Positions 50,092-62,550 of a DNA stretch of 64,000 nt are shown piece by piece. Below the pieces are notes generated by a model, which saw only the letters and a program-made list of their open reading frames with translations, did not search any database and was not told the origin of the DNA. The first letter of the stretch is position 1, and each line of letters starts with the position of its first letter. The stretch comes from Pipra filicauda (lineage: Eukaryota > Chordata > Aves > Passeriformes > Pipridae). Both the position numbers and the translations under genes were made by a program. The stretch is from the NCBI RefSeq assembly GCF_003945595.2, contig NW_024104402.1, positions 744,001 to 808,000 on the forward strand. The letters are read 5' to 3'.

Positions 50092-53000
50092 TAACTACTA
50101 CCAAAACCTCTTCAGGAAGCTGCTGTGCAGTTGTACTCTATATTCTTTCTCTTCAGATCTACACAGAGTTTTATAATACACCTATGCCTATTTTTAAATG
50201 TGGCAAGGAAGAAACCTCTATAAATTGTAGAAGATGTTATTCTCAGCTGTAATGTAAAACTTACTAGCTGTGCTGACCCAAGATCTGCTTATATTTATTC
50301 TTACATTGTGTCATTTTCTGTTTATCTACTCTTCTTGTAAAAGTTTGCAAACAGAATGTGTGTAAGTGAAAAACTGTCCTTTAATAGGGCTGACTGCTGA
50401 GGACTGTTCTTTTCTCATTACTTTAATTGAATTATTAGGTATTAAAGAATGTAGACTTCAATAACTAATGGAATAATTGGAATGTTAAAGGGAAAACATA
50501 TGTAAATGTCATAAGTTTGTTATCTAGACCATAAGAAATACTTCACTTTCTATCATCTTTACCTATTGTGCCAGATAGAAATGCTTTGTCATAGTAATTA
50601 ATGAGAAGCAGGGTGAAAACTTTTTTTTAATATTTCAGTCAAGATGAGAAAAGGACTCAGATTAGTCATATATATATGATACAACTCAGTGAAGCTATTC
50701 TTGCTTAGCTGAGATGGATCATCTATGGCTACCAAGCCCATGTCAGGCAGACAGAAGAATGTCAGTGTGGCATTTTGTGTGGCCCATCCATTTTCTACGC
50801 AGCTACTACAGCGTGCTCAGGCTTGCCTCGTGCTGTATTAACCCATCCACATGCTTAAACAAAGGGGATCCTCTGTGCTGAAGGGAGTTCTTTCAGCTTT
50901 GTGAAGGTCAAGAAGAGAAATACTCGAGGGCAGCTTTAGAATTGCTGACAAAAGAAGACACAGATATACTATGATTTTCCAAAGCCCTTTCATACACTTT
51001 CAATATCTGCATGAATGTGAAATACAGTTTTACTAGAAATGGGCTGAAATTCCCAACTGGAAGAGTTTGGGGGTATTATTTCTCTTTAAAAAGCTACCGC
51101 AATGTTTATACATTAACTTTATCAAAGCCTTTGTGTTTACACATACTGGAAGATGAAGAAAACAGACTGAGAAAATATCTGGCATGGCACGTTTCATAAG
51201 GAATAGCAATTTTAGTCACATTAGCCACTTCTAAATGAAAGAAAGCAATGGGCAAGAAAATGGTAGGAATCCAAATGGAGTGTGTGAAGTTTAACTGTTG
51301 CAATTAAATCCTCCAAGAGTAATTTTTCTGCAGAGTAATTTCATTAATACTTAGAAAAAAATATTAGGAAGAATTACTCTAAGTCCTAACTGTTTTATTT
51401 TTTAGGACTTCCTTTCATGTAAATGTTATGTTCCAAGGAAAACATCTACTACATGCTAAATTTGTATGTTGTTACTGACATCATAAGACTTCAGGAATAG
51501 CCAACATTCAGATTTAGACAGAACCTGAAATTTACTGTTTTAAAATTTGATATAAAACCTTTTTCTCCCCTCCTCCATTAACATGTTACATGTATCAGAA
51601 AAGAAAGGACCTTCAGTTTGATGGATATTTCACAGGCCCAAGGGTCAGGATGCTCAGTGTGTGTTTATAGCTTTGTCAGTGCCACGCGTGACCTTGAGTA
51701 CAGCAATTTTGGTGCCTCAGTAGGCTGCAGTTTGAATCACCTTAATTCATAGCTGGTAGTAAAAATGGAGACATTTAAAGTTAGTGCATATGTCTGTATT
51801 TTTGGGATGAATCTTTTTGCACTATGCTTATCATCAATAGAAGGAGAAATAACATAATAAATATCAGAACTGCAGATTACATTATATGGATGAGACCTAA
51901 ACTTAGAATATTTATCCCTAATGTAATGTCATAGAAGCCAATAGGGCCTGTGATTTTTAATATCAAACATGAATATCTGTAATGGAGTATAGCAATTCCA
52001 CACAAGACTAGAAGGAATTGAATTTACTCTGAGTAAGCAAATCAGTTTGTTATACAATGCAGAAAGAAAGAAAAATATGACTAGGGTAGGAAGTCTTATG
52101 TGTTCTAATGGTTTATTTAATGAAAGACAACATCATTTTATAAATCTCTTCCATAAGCTGTTAAATCTCTGTCTTAAAAGTTGCATGCAGCCCTCTTAAA
52201 AAGTTTGCTCAAAAATTCAATTCCTAGGAGGAATACAAAACCTTACATTCATGATCATTGTATATACTCAGTTAATGTTGTGCCAGTATTAGTCTCATGC
52301 TATTCTATTAACTTTTCAGAAGTTAGGATTCCCATTCCCCCGGTTCATGTTTTTTTTCATATGTTCTAGTAAGATCTGTGCCAGAAACATTTACCTGGTT
52401 CATATGAATTTTATTTTCCAAGACATTCCATGTTCATTTAATATTCCCATGTCTCATTCTTCCTGTGTCATCTGCTTTTCATAACAACAATTCTTTGTCC
52501 TCCAAGGAATGCCTTTGCACTTGGTGCTGCTAATACCAATTGTGTTCTAATTTGCAGTATTAATAAATACTTTTCAAATTATAATATATATTGGCAATAC
52601 CTTTCAATTTCTGTCATTCCCACATCCCATAGGTTGTGACTATGCACAGTTAGCTATTTTACAAAATATACTGTGAAAGTATCAAAAGTTTTTCAATATT
52701 GGTCTTCCAGCATCATCACCAATAACTTCAATCCTTGTAGTTTATCTATCAAGAAAACCTGTTTTGTCTGCCTTTTAGCTAAGTGCATCTCAAAACCCCT
52801 CAGGTTCTATTTGGTTAATAAACCTATTAGGTTTTTTTGCCTTTATTGATTACTTCCATAAGTCCTTTGTTTCTGCTTTTTTAAAACATATCCTTGAAGA
52901 GTGTTGAGGTCAAACCAGCAGGCCTGTCACTACCTGGGTAATTTTCTTCCTTTCTAGATTATACTATATTCACAGTTTTCCAGTTGTTTAGTATCACCTT

Positions 53001-56000
53001 GAGCTTGGTAGCTTGGTTAGGGCTAATCATGTCCCTCTCTCTCATACAGTTTTCTTTTCCTTTTTTCAGTTTTCTCAGAACTATGGAAGGATTTCTGGAG
53101 AAACTTCATAATCTTGCTGTGTCTGATAGATAAGAACCAGTGTCCTCACCTTCATTTTTGAAAGGGCTAAGACACCTACAACCATAAGGCAATACGCTCT
53201 TCAGTATGTACCCAGTGAACTGTACATTGATACTGTGGGTTAGAAAATATTAGGAGGTTCTTTCCATCTCAACAGAAGTAATGGGAAAAGAATTTCTATT
53301 CATTTTACTGGAACTGTAGTAATTTGATTCTTAATTGGTGTATGTTAACCATATCTCGTAAGTCTAGGGATTGAGGAGATAGCAATTTAAAATACAAGTT
53401 GCTTAACTGAATAAAGCTTAATGTAATTTTTAAACAACCTTAGTTGTTCTTGGTCTTAGTGATATTAGCAATTTTTTAGGTGGAATAAAAAATCCGAGAA
53501 GGAAGATGACATGTAAAACAAAACATTCATGATCAAAATAAAAAGGAGGTGAATGTAAGACTCCCTGTAAGTCTTTAGATTTGCATTTATAGAGATATAT
53601 TTTCCTTGTTGCTTTGGAAATGACTGAAGAAAAAACTGGTTCTTCTAGTAAAGATCAAGACAGTAGCAAAAATGTGTGGTATACAATGTACAAATGGAGA
53701 TGGTGGCAGTTCAGCCACATCAATTCTGCTGCTTTTTCACTGTGTGTAAAAAAATGTCATTTAATTTGCTGAAAGTAGAGTGAGACTGCCTCTTTTGGGC
53801 TGATAATTTTCATTTGAAGATTTCACTGGCCATTTGTTTTGAATCTCAGTAGATTTTGAGGAATATGTTACTGCTAACTAACTCATGTTTGCTGTGTTGT
53901 GACTGCTGCAACGTTGCTGATTGTAAAACTCGTTTCTCCAAAACAATAAAATGTATGGCTATATTGGTTGACTGTTGTCAGTTCCCATGGCAGCTCTAAA
54001 GATGGTATTGGCTGCCAGACTGTTATGTATCCAATGTTTGCAACAGCTGGATTTCCTCCTACCACTATGTGTGAATCAGAAACAACTACAAACAACAGGA
54101 AGTTGCCTTTTATTGCTAACCCCTGATCAATGAATAGTGAATGTCATGGCAGAGGATAAAGTAGGCCAAAAGTGTATGTTTGTTTTAATGACATCATTCC
54201 TAAAACCAAAACTGAAATATTTTTCATTTTGGAAAACTTCATGACAAACAGCTATAAACTTATTTAAATATCCATCCCAAGTCAGAGTGAAGCAGAACCA
54301 AAATGAGTCCTATCTGCCATGGACATGCCACAACTCTGAAGCAGAAAGCATATGTTGAAAATACTAAATATCACCTCATTTTTTTTGAGTTTGTCACTGC
54401 TTAAGTGAGTATCGCTTTCAATGTTTCCATGAATTTCCTAAAAGAAATGGGCAAACAATAGGATCCCAGCTCATCTGTAGTGTACTTTGACTGAATGTCT
54501 TTACCCAGTTATGAGAGAAACAAAATGAATAATGATGTTTAAAGGCACTGAAAATAATGCAAAAAAATTTACTTTCTAATTAAATAAAGTAGCAATAGGT
54601 CTTTAATGAACAGACCTGTGTTTAATTCAATTTTGACCACTGCTTCTCAAGACAGTGGAAAGAAGATAAAAAAGACAAAGAGCATTATGGGAAAAAGGAT
54701 GTTGACATACAAGGATAAATTGACAGGTATAAATTTCGGTGATTACACAAAATGAAAAATTAAAGAAGCTTTGTGATTTATTCTTTTTGGACTGTTACAA
54801 AATCAAGAATGAGATATTTATTATAATTAAAAAATGATGCTATACTGCCAAAAGTAATATGAAACTGCTAGTGTGTATAATTTATAGACATTTGTGGTAG
54901 TTGAGGGGGAGGGTGGTTTTATGCAAAGATTTTGTATAGAATAAACTGCTGGAATAAGAGGTATGCTATTATGAAGCAAAAGGATAGTTACAGTTATGTG
55001 TATGTCTTGATTCTTATATTATTTCTTTAATAACAATATTTTTCAGTATAGCATGCATTGGCAAAAGCAAATTATCGATCTATCTAGCAAGGACCTGTAA
55101 TAGCAAACTTTCATGCTTGTTTATATGTTTAGCAGCATCTAATGTTAGTTGAGTCAAATTCCTGTCAATATTTTTATAGTCGTAGCTGCTCTGAATTCCA
55201 ACCTGGCATTCAGAAAATATGTACCATAAATGTACACTTTTGCGCTACTTCTGAACTCTACGATAGAGTCCACTATAAAAACTTTTTGCAGAAGCTAATT
55301 ATGATGGTGGCAGAGTCTTCATTCATTCCATCACCTTTCTTTACTCAAAATGCTGGCCAATGTAGTTCTGTGTTAAATTCTTTCCTTCTTTAATTCCTTT
55401 AGCATGGTTACAATACTGATGGATAGATTTGGTGGTGTGTGCTTAAGAGAACCACAAGATGCTTAGGTGGCTGTTATTGACTCAGAGTTGCTTGCCTGAA
55501 TATCTTTGGGAACTTGTGAAACAACTTCTTCGAGACAATGAAAAAAGAAAAAAAAATATCCAGAGTGCTTTCAGACTGCTAATCTGAGTTGTACATGCCT
55601 TTTGTAATACAAGTACTTTTGATCTGACTGTTCCACAATAAATCTCTGAGATCTAGAGATTACCTGCATCACATTACTTAGTATAGTAAGAAAGCAGATC
55701 AGAATTACTAAATGGAATTTTTATAGACACACACAATGTAAAGATGTAAAAATACAGTGGTTTCTATTGTTCCTTTTAAATGGAAGATCTCAAGGCTTTC
55801 CTATGCATTACATACAGAAGTAACTACAGTTGTTTTACAGCTGTAGGGATGCATTCCTGAATTACTCCATAAAAGGCTTAAAGCAAGTGTGTATTCAAAA
55901 TGTAAATGTATAAAGGAGGCTGCCTGCAGACAACCTACAACTGTTAGCTTAGGAGGTTAATGTACATTACATTTTTCCATTTCTTAGTATAATTCCCAAC

Positions 56001-58084
56001 TCACATAACCTCTTTATTGCCTTTGTATTACCAGAGTATAAATAGTCTAGAACCTTATTATAATTATATATGGTGACATATTTCTTTTAATGGGTAGCTG
56101 AATGACTTGTTGGTCTGTAGGCTGTAGCAGATCTGCTGAGTATGAGAAGTCACTGCCTATGGGTTGATTCACAGTGAGCTTCTCACTTTGCTGAGAAAAT
56201 GTCATGTGTGAATAACACGGCATTCTCTTGCAATGTTGCATCAGAACTGTTGTAATTCCACTTCATCTTCTCCCAGAAAATACTGTAAAACAGTTAATGA
56301 AATCGAGAATGGTACTTGTTGTAGATGATGATGTTATATATTAGGGTGAATCTTGTCTTTTCAGTGCTTTCTTTCTACCAAATCCATTAGATTCCACCTG
56401 TGGGTTTGTATTGTTATTTCTTTTCTGTGACTCTATATGGATGTGTGTGTACAGTTTGCGTAGAAACTCAAACTGGGATGCACCTACTCTTAGGCTGCAT
56501 ATCTTCAGAAATGCAGCAATAGCTTTTTCCTTGCTAGTATATTAAGACAATCAGTCATGAGCTGTTTTCCTGATTGTTATACTGCCTGACACACTGTTCC
56601 TACAATTAATATTAATGATTTTTAATTTACACTCAGAACACAGCCCCCACTCTTCCTACAACAGAATAATAATTTATTGATTCTATTTTGCTTGAAATAT
56701 CATCCTATTTCAAAGTAATTTTCTCCTGAGAGTTCCAGCACTGAAGATGCCAGTGGTATGCAGATACAGAGACACTGGCAATTCAGAGTGTTAGCCAAAC
56801 AATGGCTGAACTAGTGATTGAAAACTTTCTACATCTTTGTGGCTGAAAAGATGCATGTCCTGGGCTACAAGGCTGAGGGAAAGTGCAGGACAGCGCTGGG
56901 AGTTAAACTCAATAGGAAGCCCCATCGTTCCTTATTCCACAGCTCCAATTCCATTGCTTTCACATTTTTGGAACAGCTTCTTACACACGAGTCATGTGAG
57001 AAATGTGTTACCTAATTTAGAAAGTAGTAAAGCTCTTCTGAGTACTGTAAAAGTGATGATGATTAATGCAAGAGTTGTAGTCAGCCCTTCAGATGCTCAG
57101 TATAGCTTCTTTCTTCCCTTGCTGTTCAGAGTAGAAAAGAAATAGGCACAACTATAATAGGACTGGTCACCATGAATGGTGTTTGTGCAGGCTGTTCCTC
57201 TCTACTTTAACTGTTCTAGAGTTGCATTAATCCTCATATTTCATAGGCTGCTTATACAATATACTGCATTGAAAACACTGAAATGAACAGCTGCAGTTAG
57301 TGGCATAATTGATTCTAAGAAATATGAAAGTTTTCAGTAAAAATGGGTGGTAAGACAATGCTTCTGAGACCAGCATTAACATCTTTGCTGTGTATGACCC
57401 CTGACCCTGCCCCACTGGCTGATAAGGCTGCTGTCGTGTTTGTGGGAGGTAAGGTCAGAGGACAGGATAAACATTCTTCCATGTAGCTGTATTAGTTCTA
57501 CTAGTCCTGCTAATTAAGAAGAAAACGTGCAGGCTATGCAGCAACACAGAAAATAACCTGAACTCTTGCCCAAGATCCCTGTGTGTTCTAAGTACAAAGC
57601 TTCTTAAGTTTATTTCTTATGTCTGGAGACTTTAAACAAAAGAGCATTAGAAGAACAAGCATATACATAAAACTGTGTTCTTTGGCTCTGTTTTCCTCGA
57701 TCTACTCAAGCAGTGCAATGTTATACTATTCCTTAAATGACTCCTGCATTTGCAAGTGTGGTTTAATATATTTCTGTAGTGCATTAAACCCATTCACTCA
57801 TTTATCCCTCATTCTGCTTTCAAAATAAGGAGTCTGTCCCACCCATTTATCCTTACCCTTCTCATGTCTAAGCCATCTATTCTCCAATCTTTCATTTGTA
57901 TCACGGGCATTGTGGTTTTCCTGTTCCCTTTTGACCTTGCCACTAGCATCGTTGCCCATACTTCTGTCACTATGCTTCTGATACTGATGGCCCTTCATCC
58001 ACTGCCTCTTACTTTTCGGATATTTTGTGTGCTGTTCTTCCCCCGTGCCTTCTGCTACTTTCTTTTACAAAGTCTGAATTGCCA

Positions 58085-58330
58085 TTGCACTTGGCAGGCC
58101 AGATTCTCACACGGGGCCAGGACGGTCATACCCCAGCGGGGCTCACACCCCTGTTTCCCCCACCCGGCCCCCGGTGTGGTGGGACCGGTGGGTGACAGAC
58201 AGCCGGGAAGCAGAGGGCGTCCCTGTCCAGGGTCCTGAAAGCTGTCAGCAAACTGGGCTGGGTCCTGCCTGTATCCTTCCGTTCGTGGCTCTGCTGCTGG
58301 TGTGAATGGCAAAGAAATGTTGGGATCTCC
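58085..58330. other. Isolated GC-rich patch
   Basis: A short GC- and CpG-richer block stands out from AT-rich surroundings. It carries GCCAGATTCTCAC at its left and CTGCTGGTGTGAATGG at its right, reminiscent of an old amniote interspersed repeat, but no family could be assigned. Confidence 0.35.
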
Positions 58331-60062
58331 GAAAGCTAACTCCCAAATTTCCTGTTTAATATAGAGGAAGGTTATCAGCTGGCTAAAACAGACCGTCATG
58401 TATCTATCAAGTAAGAAATCTTAGAAAAATTACATGAGGGAATTCTATAAAATGAATTTGGTGGCTTGTTTTTATTAATCAGGCTTACTATTTTTGTCAG
58501 ATATCAGCCTTTGATCTTATGAAGGTTATTCAGGGACATCATGGAAAAACTGGAAGCCAGATTGTAATTCTCTCATGACTACGATTCAGGAGTAATTGTA
58601 CTGAAGTCAAATTAAACTAATGTGAAAGAAATGTAAGTGGGTTCAGACAGACTCAGTACTGTACAGCTTTTGGTAATACGTTTTTACATGGCATTATCTT
58701 TTACTGGAAAAAATTCTACAACATACTAATACACTAATAATGTGCATGTACTTTTTCAGATAGAATAAAAAAGTGAGGTAACTACTTCACTTTTGTCCTT
58801 GTTGGCTATACAAAGGGACTGATATAACAGGTGGCTGAAAGCTGGAGTCTGGCTAATGAGGAATGGGTACCAGAAAAGAACGAAGAATGATGAAGATCAT
58901 TACAAACTGTGAAGCAGGTATTCCCTCATCTGTTCTGGCATTTAGATGATTGATATGTTAGGATATGAGAGGCAGAATCCATAGTGTATTCTGTTTAGTG
59001 TCACTGGCCAAAGGAACCTGTAGACAGGCTGTGGTACCATCCTGGCAAAGGTTATACGGAGGTGTAGTTTCCTTAGGTAGACTCACTGTTTTCACTGAAA
59101 CCATTTCTGACAATCAGTAAATTTTCTGTTCTGTGGATTAATCCATAAAATAATAAAACCACGGCACTGTATGCTATGGCTTAAAAAGTTTTAAGAAACT
59201 GAATGCAATAGAAGACAATAAAAATAGTAGGTTACTTTTCCTTGCACAGGCCTTATTCTTAGTTAACTTCCTGATTCCTAACGACACTAAACCTTCTGAA
59301 AACTATTTGAATAAAAGGTCTTCAGGTTATCCTGTAGAGAAAACTTTGAATTTTCTCCTTGACAGAAAGCTTCCTAAAAAAGTTAGAAAAGGATTCCGCA
59401 CTGTATTGTGCCCAAATTAATACTACTGCAGAATGGATCAATAGAATATAAAGAACAGGATGCACTTCATTTGGGTTATTCTCTGGCTCTCTTGGTCTCT
59501 GTAAATAACAGAACTCCTGTGGCAATAAACAGAATTATCTTCACAATTAGAAATAGCAGATTTCAAACAACTATGTAGTTATCCATAAACTAAATAGTTA
59601 TATATACAAATGAGTACATTGTAAAGTAATGACACAAAGACTGTCTAGACTTCTATCTAACCATGTTTCATTTCTTCAGTACAACCAAGAAGTGGAACAT
59701 ACAACTTACAGATGATTTCTACCTACTACCAAGGATCAAGGCATGTTTCCACTCCCGCTCACTGGATTTAGGTAGGTATAAGAACTATTTATTAATTTGT
59801 TTTTCTATGGCTTTCTTTGAGTTACATCAGAATAGCTTCTAAATCATTCATGCCATATTACAAATGAACTGCAAAAGGGCACTTAGTATTTTATTTTTCT
59901 TTCAATAAGAATACTTGTAATAGAAAGCCTATTTTCTATTGTGTTGTGATTGTCACAGGCCCTGTTCTGTAAGGCACTGATTCTCAACTAACACCAACTC
60001 TGAGGACATTTAAGGCTGAACAATAAGCTCTAAATGAGAAGGAAGAATTTAGGAAGACCAGT

Positions 60063-60430
60063 GTGATAAACTACTGGCTGCCGCAAGAGAGGAGCCCCGA
60101 AGAAAAGATACAAGGACTCCCTGAAACAACATCTCAGCCTTGGCCATATTGATCACCATAACTGGTCTACTCTGGCCTCCAATCGGGAGACCTGGAGACA
60201 CACCATCTATAACGCAGCTGTCTCCTTCGAGAACACACGCAAGAGGAGAAAAGGAGAAAAGGCAATGCAGAAAGAATCGTGTTCTGCAGAATATACCATC
60301 TAAAGAGTCTTCCTACTGTGCCTTTTGCAATCGGATATGTCTATCTCGTATTGGCCTCATAAGTCACCAACGTGCCTGTAACAAATGTGGTTAGAGCCTT
60401 CCCAAATCTTCGTTCGCGAAGCCCAGCCAT
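60063..60430 (+). mobile_element. RTE-clade LINE (AviRTE-like) 3' end, copy 2
   Basis: It encodes [20 protein letters not shown], then [20 protein letters not shown], and a terminal CAFCNRICLSRIGLISHQ finger before a stop. The 3' UTR ends at 60430 in CGAAGCCCAGCCAT. It closely resembles copy 1 at the nucleotide level. A frame shift around 60240-60260 (a repeated GGAGAAAA word) separates the two coding parts. Its tail CTTCGTTCGCGAAG keeps all its CpGs, so it seems less decayed than copy 1. The left boundary is uncertain. Confidence 0.87.
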
Positions 60431-62550
60431 GAAAGTCAAGTCCTGAAAATTCTTATGCAGGTACTAAAACAGATTGATCATGCTACATTTATTTTTTTTT
60501 CTCAGTGAGCTTTCATTTAAATATTAAACATTACTGAATCCACTTAGCTTATAAAAGTTGACAGAGTAACAGCTTGAAACACTATAGCTTCAAGGCACCA
60601 GTTCTCCCTATCATAAGAATTTGACATCACTGAGGGGTGAAAGGCCTTTTATTTGCATAAGATAATAGTTACGTTTCTATGCAACAGCTGTGCTGTGAGT
60701 GAAAGATGCACTCATTGTGCCAAATCTATCTCTGGAGTAACCCCATTGATTTTAAATGAGTTACTTTGGGAATAAATTGGCCCACTGGATAAAACTGCAG
60801 GTCTGAGGCACTGAAATAATTGAGCAAGTTTTTCATGCTCATAACATACTAAAAAAAATTGCAAAACAATTACATGATGTACCTGACATTTATGTACCAT
60901 TACATTTATGTACCTGACAGATCAATCACAATTGATTTGCCACAAGGTTTTTAAGTTATATAGCGAGGGCAAACATTTATGTAGAACTTACAGACACTTT
61001 GTGCGAATATGTGAACATTAAGGGGATACAAGAAACATGAATATGTCATTGTGTCATTATTATCTATTTAGTGTTACAGTAAGTCAAACAAATATGAGAT
61101 GTCTCTATTTTGACATTTTAATAATAAAGGATTCATATGTCCACATGAAAATTCCTCTTCTTTAGACTGTAAAAATCGGGATGATTTTCTGGTAATGAAC
61201 TACCTGAAGAATTCATCTCTAGACTATAGACTTCCTGCATATCTTAGCAGGAATTTAATGCCATTGGCCTTTCAGGGGACTGTTTCATTTTGATTATCTT
61301 AGGTGAGTTCTCGGTGGACAGGTGTCTGTGGCACAATACACGTCATCAGTTAACTGCTGATAGTTACAGCACAAAGTCAAGGTAGGCTTGGGTTAAGGTG
61401 ACACAACTGAGTAGTATATATCTATACTGTAGTTTTTCCCAGTAATGTACAAGGTAGATGCCAATGAACAGGAAAGTTTTGAATGCTAAGGAGAAATTAT
61501 TTACATGGATATATATTATATATGTGTGTGTATAAATACATGAATAACTCTTTATTGATACATATTTGATAAGTGATCTTGTTAGGCATTCAGAAGGCTT
61601 CTTTGAAATCTTTTAGGTTACTGTAAACATGATTCAAGCGATTACACAGCACAATTAGCAAAGCCTACCCTCACTTTTGTTTCCATTCAGTTTGCAGAAG
61701 TAATGTCAACAGAAATCCCGAAGCCTGTTCAGAATGCATCATGGTTTGCTTGAAAAGGAAATACCTTGTGCTCCTGATGTCATCATTGCAATCATCTCAA
61801 ATTCAGGTCTGACTGAGCAGGCTCATTATCATTCTCACCATGTCCTCCCTTAGAGCAACCTCTCCCGCCTCCTCCCATACAACACAAAACAAGAGCCACA
61901 GGGTGCTTGGATTAGGGAAAGAAGAGACACCCAGCACCTCCCCCCAGGAAAACTTGCTGCATTACTTCCATGTAGTTTCTTTGAACTACATACTGCTTTA
62001 CAGGACCTTGTACACCACCACCAAATAGAAGTGTGGATTCACAAATATTGATTTCCCCTTCCTGCTTAGGATTGAATAAAGACTGGGAACAAGCACAGAT
62101 TTAGCTTCAGAATGTGGATGTGAAAAGAGTGTGCCAATCTCCACAGTATGAGTTTCCTGAGGAGAGCCACACATTACAGGCTGCTTTGGTTTGAGGGATT
62201 TTTTTCTCCTCACCAGGGCAGATTTCTCTCTTTGGTCTTACAAGGTTAGCTAACATCTGAGCAACAGATAGGAAAGCAAGACAGAAAAAGGGCAGTTGAG
62301 CAAAAAGAAGTACAGGGCAAAAAGCAGGGAACAAATGATCTCAGCCACCACGTTTAAATCACAACCATGTTTCCTGAAAATTCAGATCATCTATGGACCT
62401 CTGGATTGATTCTGGTATGTGTGTCTGACCATGACCCACAGAAATTTGTAGATCTCTCCACTAAACCATCCCCTGGGAACGCTCTCCTTCACACAAAGAG
62501 TTGATTTCCCCTGTGGAAGAGAATAGGCAGGACAGGGTTAATCTCTCACA
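60431..62550. other. Intergenic DNA upstream of the right-hand CpG island
   Basis: There is an imperfect palindrome at about 60733-60770, two 13-bp direct repeats (ACATTTATGTACC at 60886 and 60902), and a TA/TG-rich run near 61507-61535. No gene is recognised. Confidence 0.5.
60721..60785. repeat. Probable ancient amniote repeat remnant with imperfect palindrome
   Basis: GGAGTAACCCCATTGATTTT is followed by AAATGAGTTACTTTGG, an imperfect palindrome. From memory it resembles an old repeat widespread in reptiles and birds with the core GGAGTAACTCCATTGA and its reverse complement. The family name is not recalled with certainty. Confidence 0.35.

Larger units (their letters stand above)
47224..60060. 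other. Gene-poor intergenic DNA
   Basis: I find no exon or RNA gene. It includes a TTTTG-rich run near 49536-49560, a perfect inverted repeat at 50063-50091, and a GC-rich patch near 58085-58330. Most frames are under 125 codons and lack recognisable domains. Confidence 0.55.
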
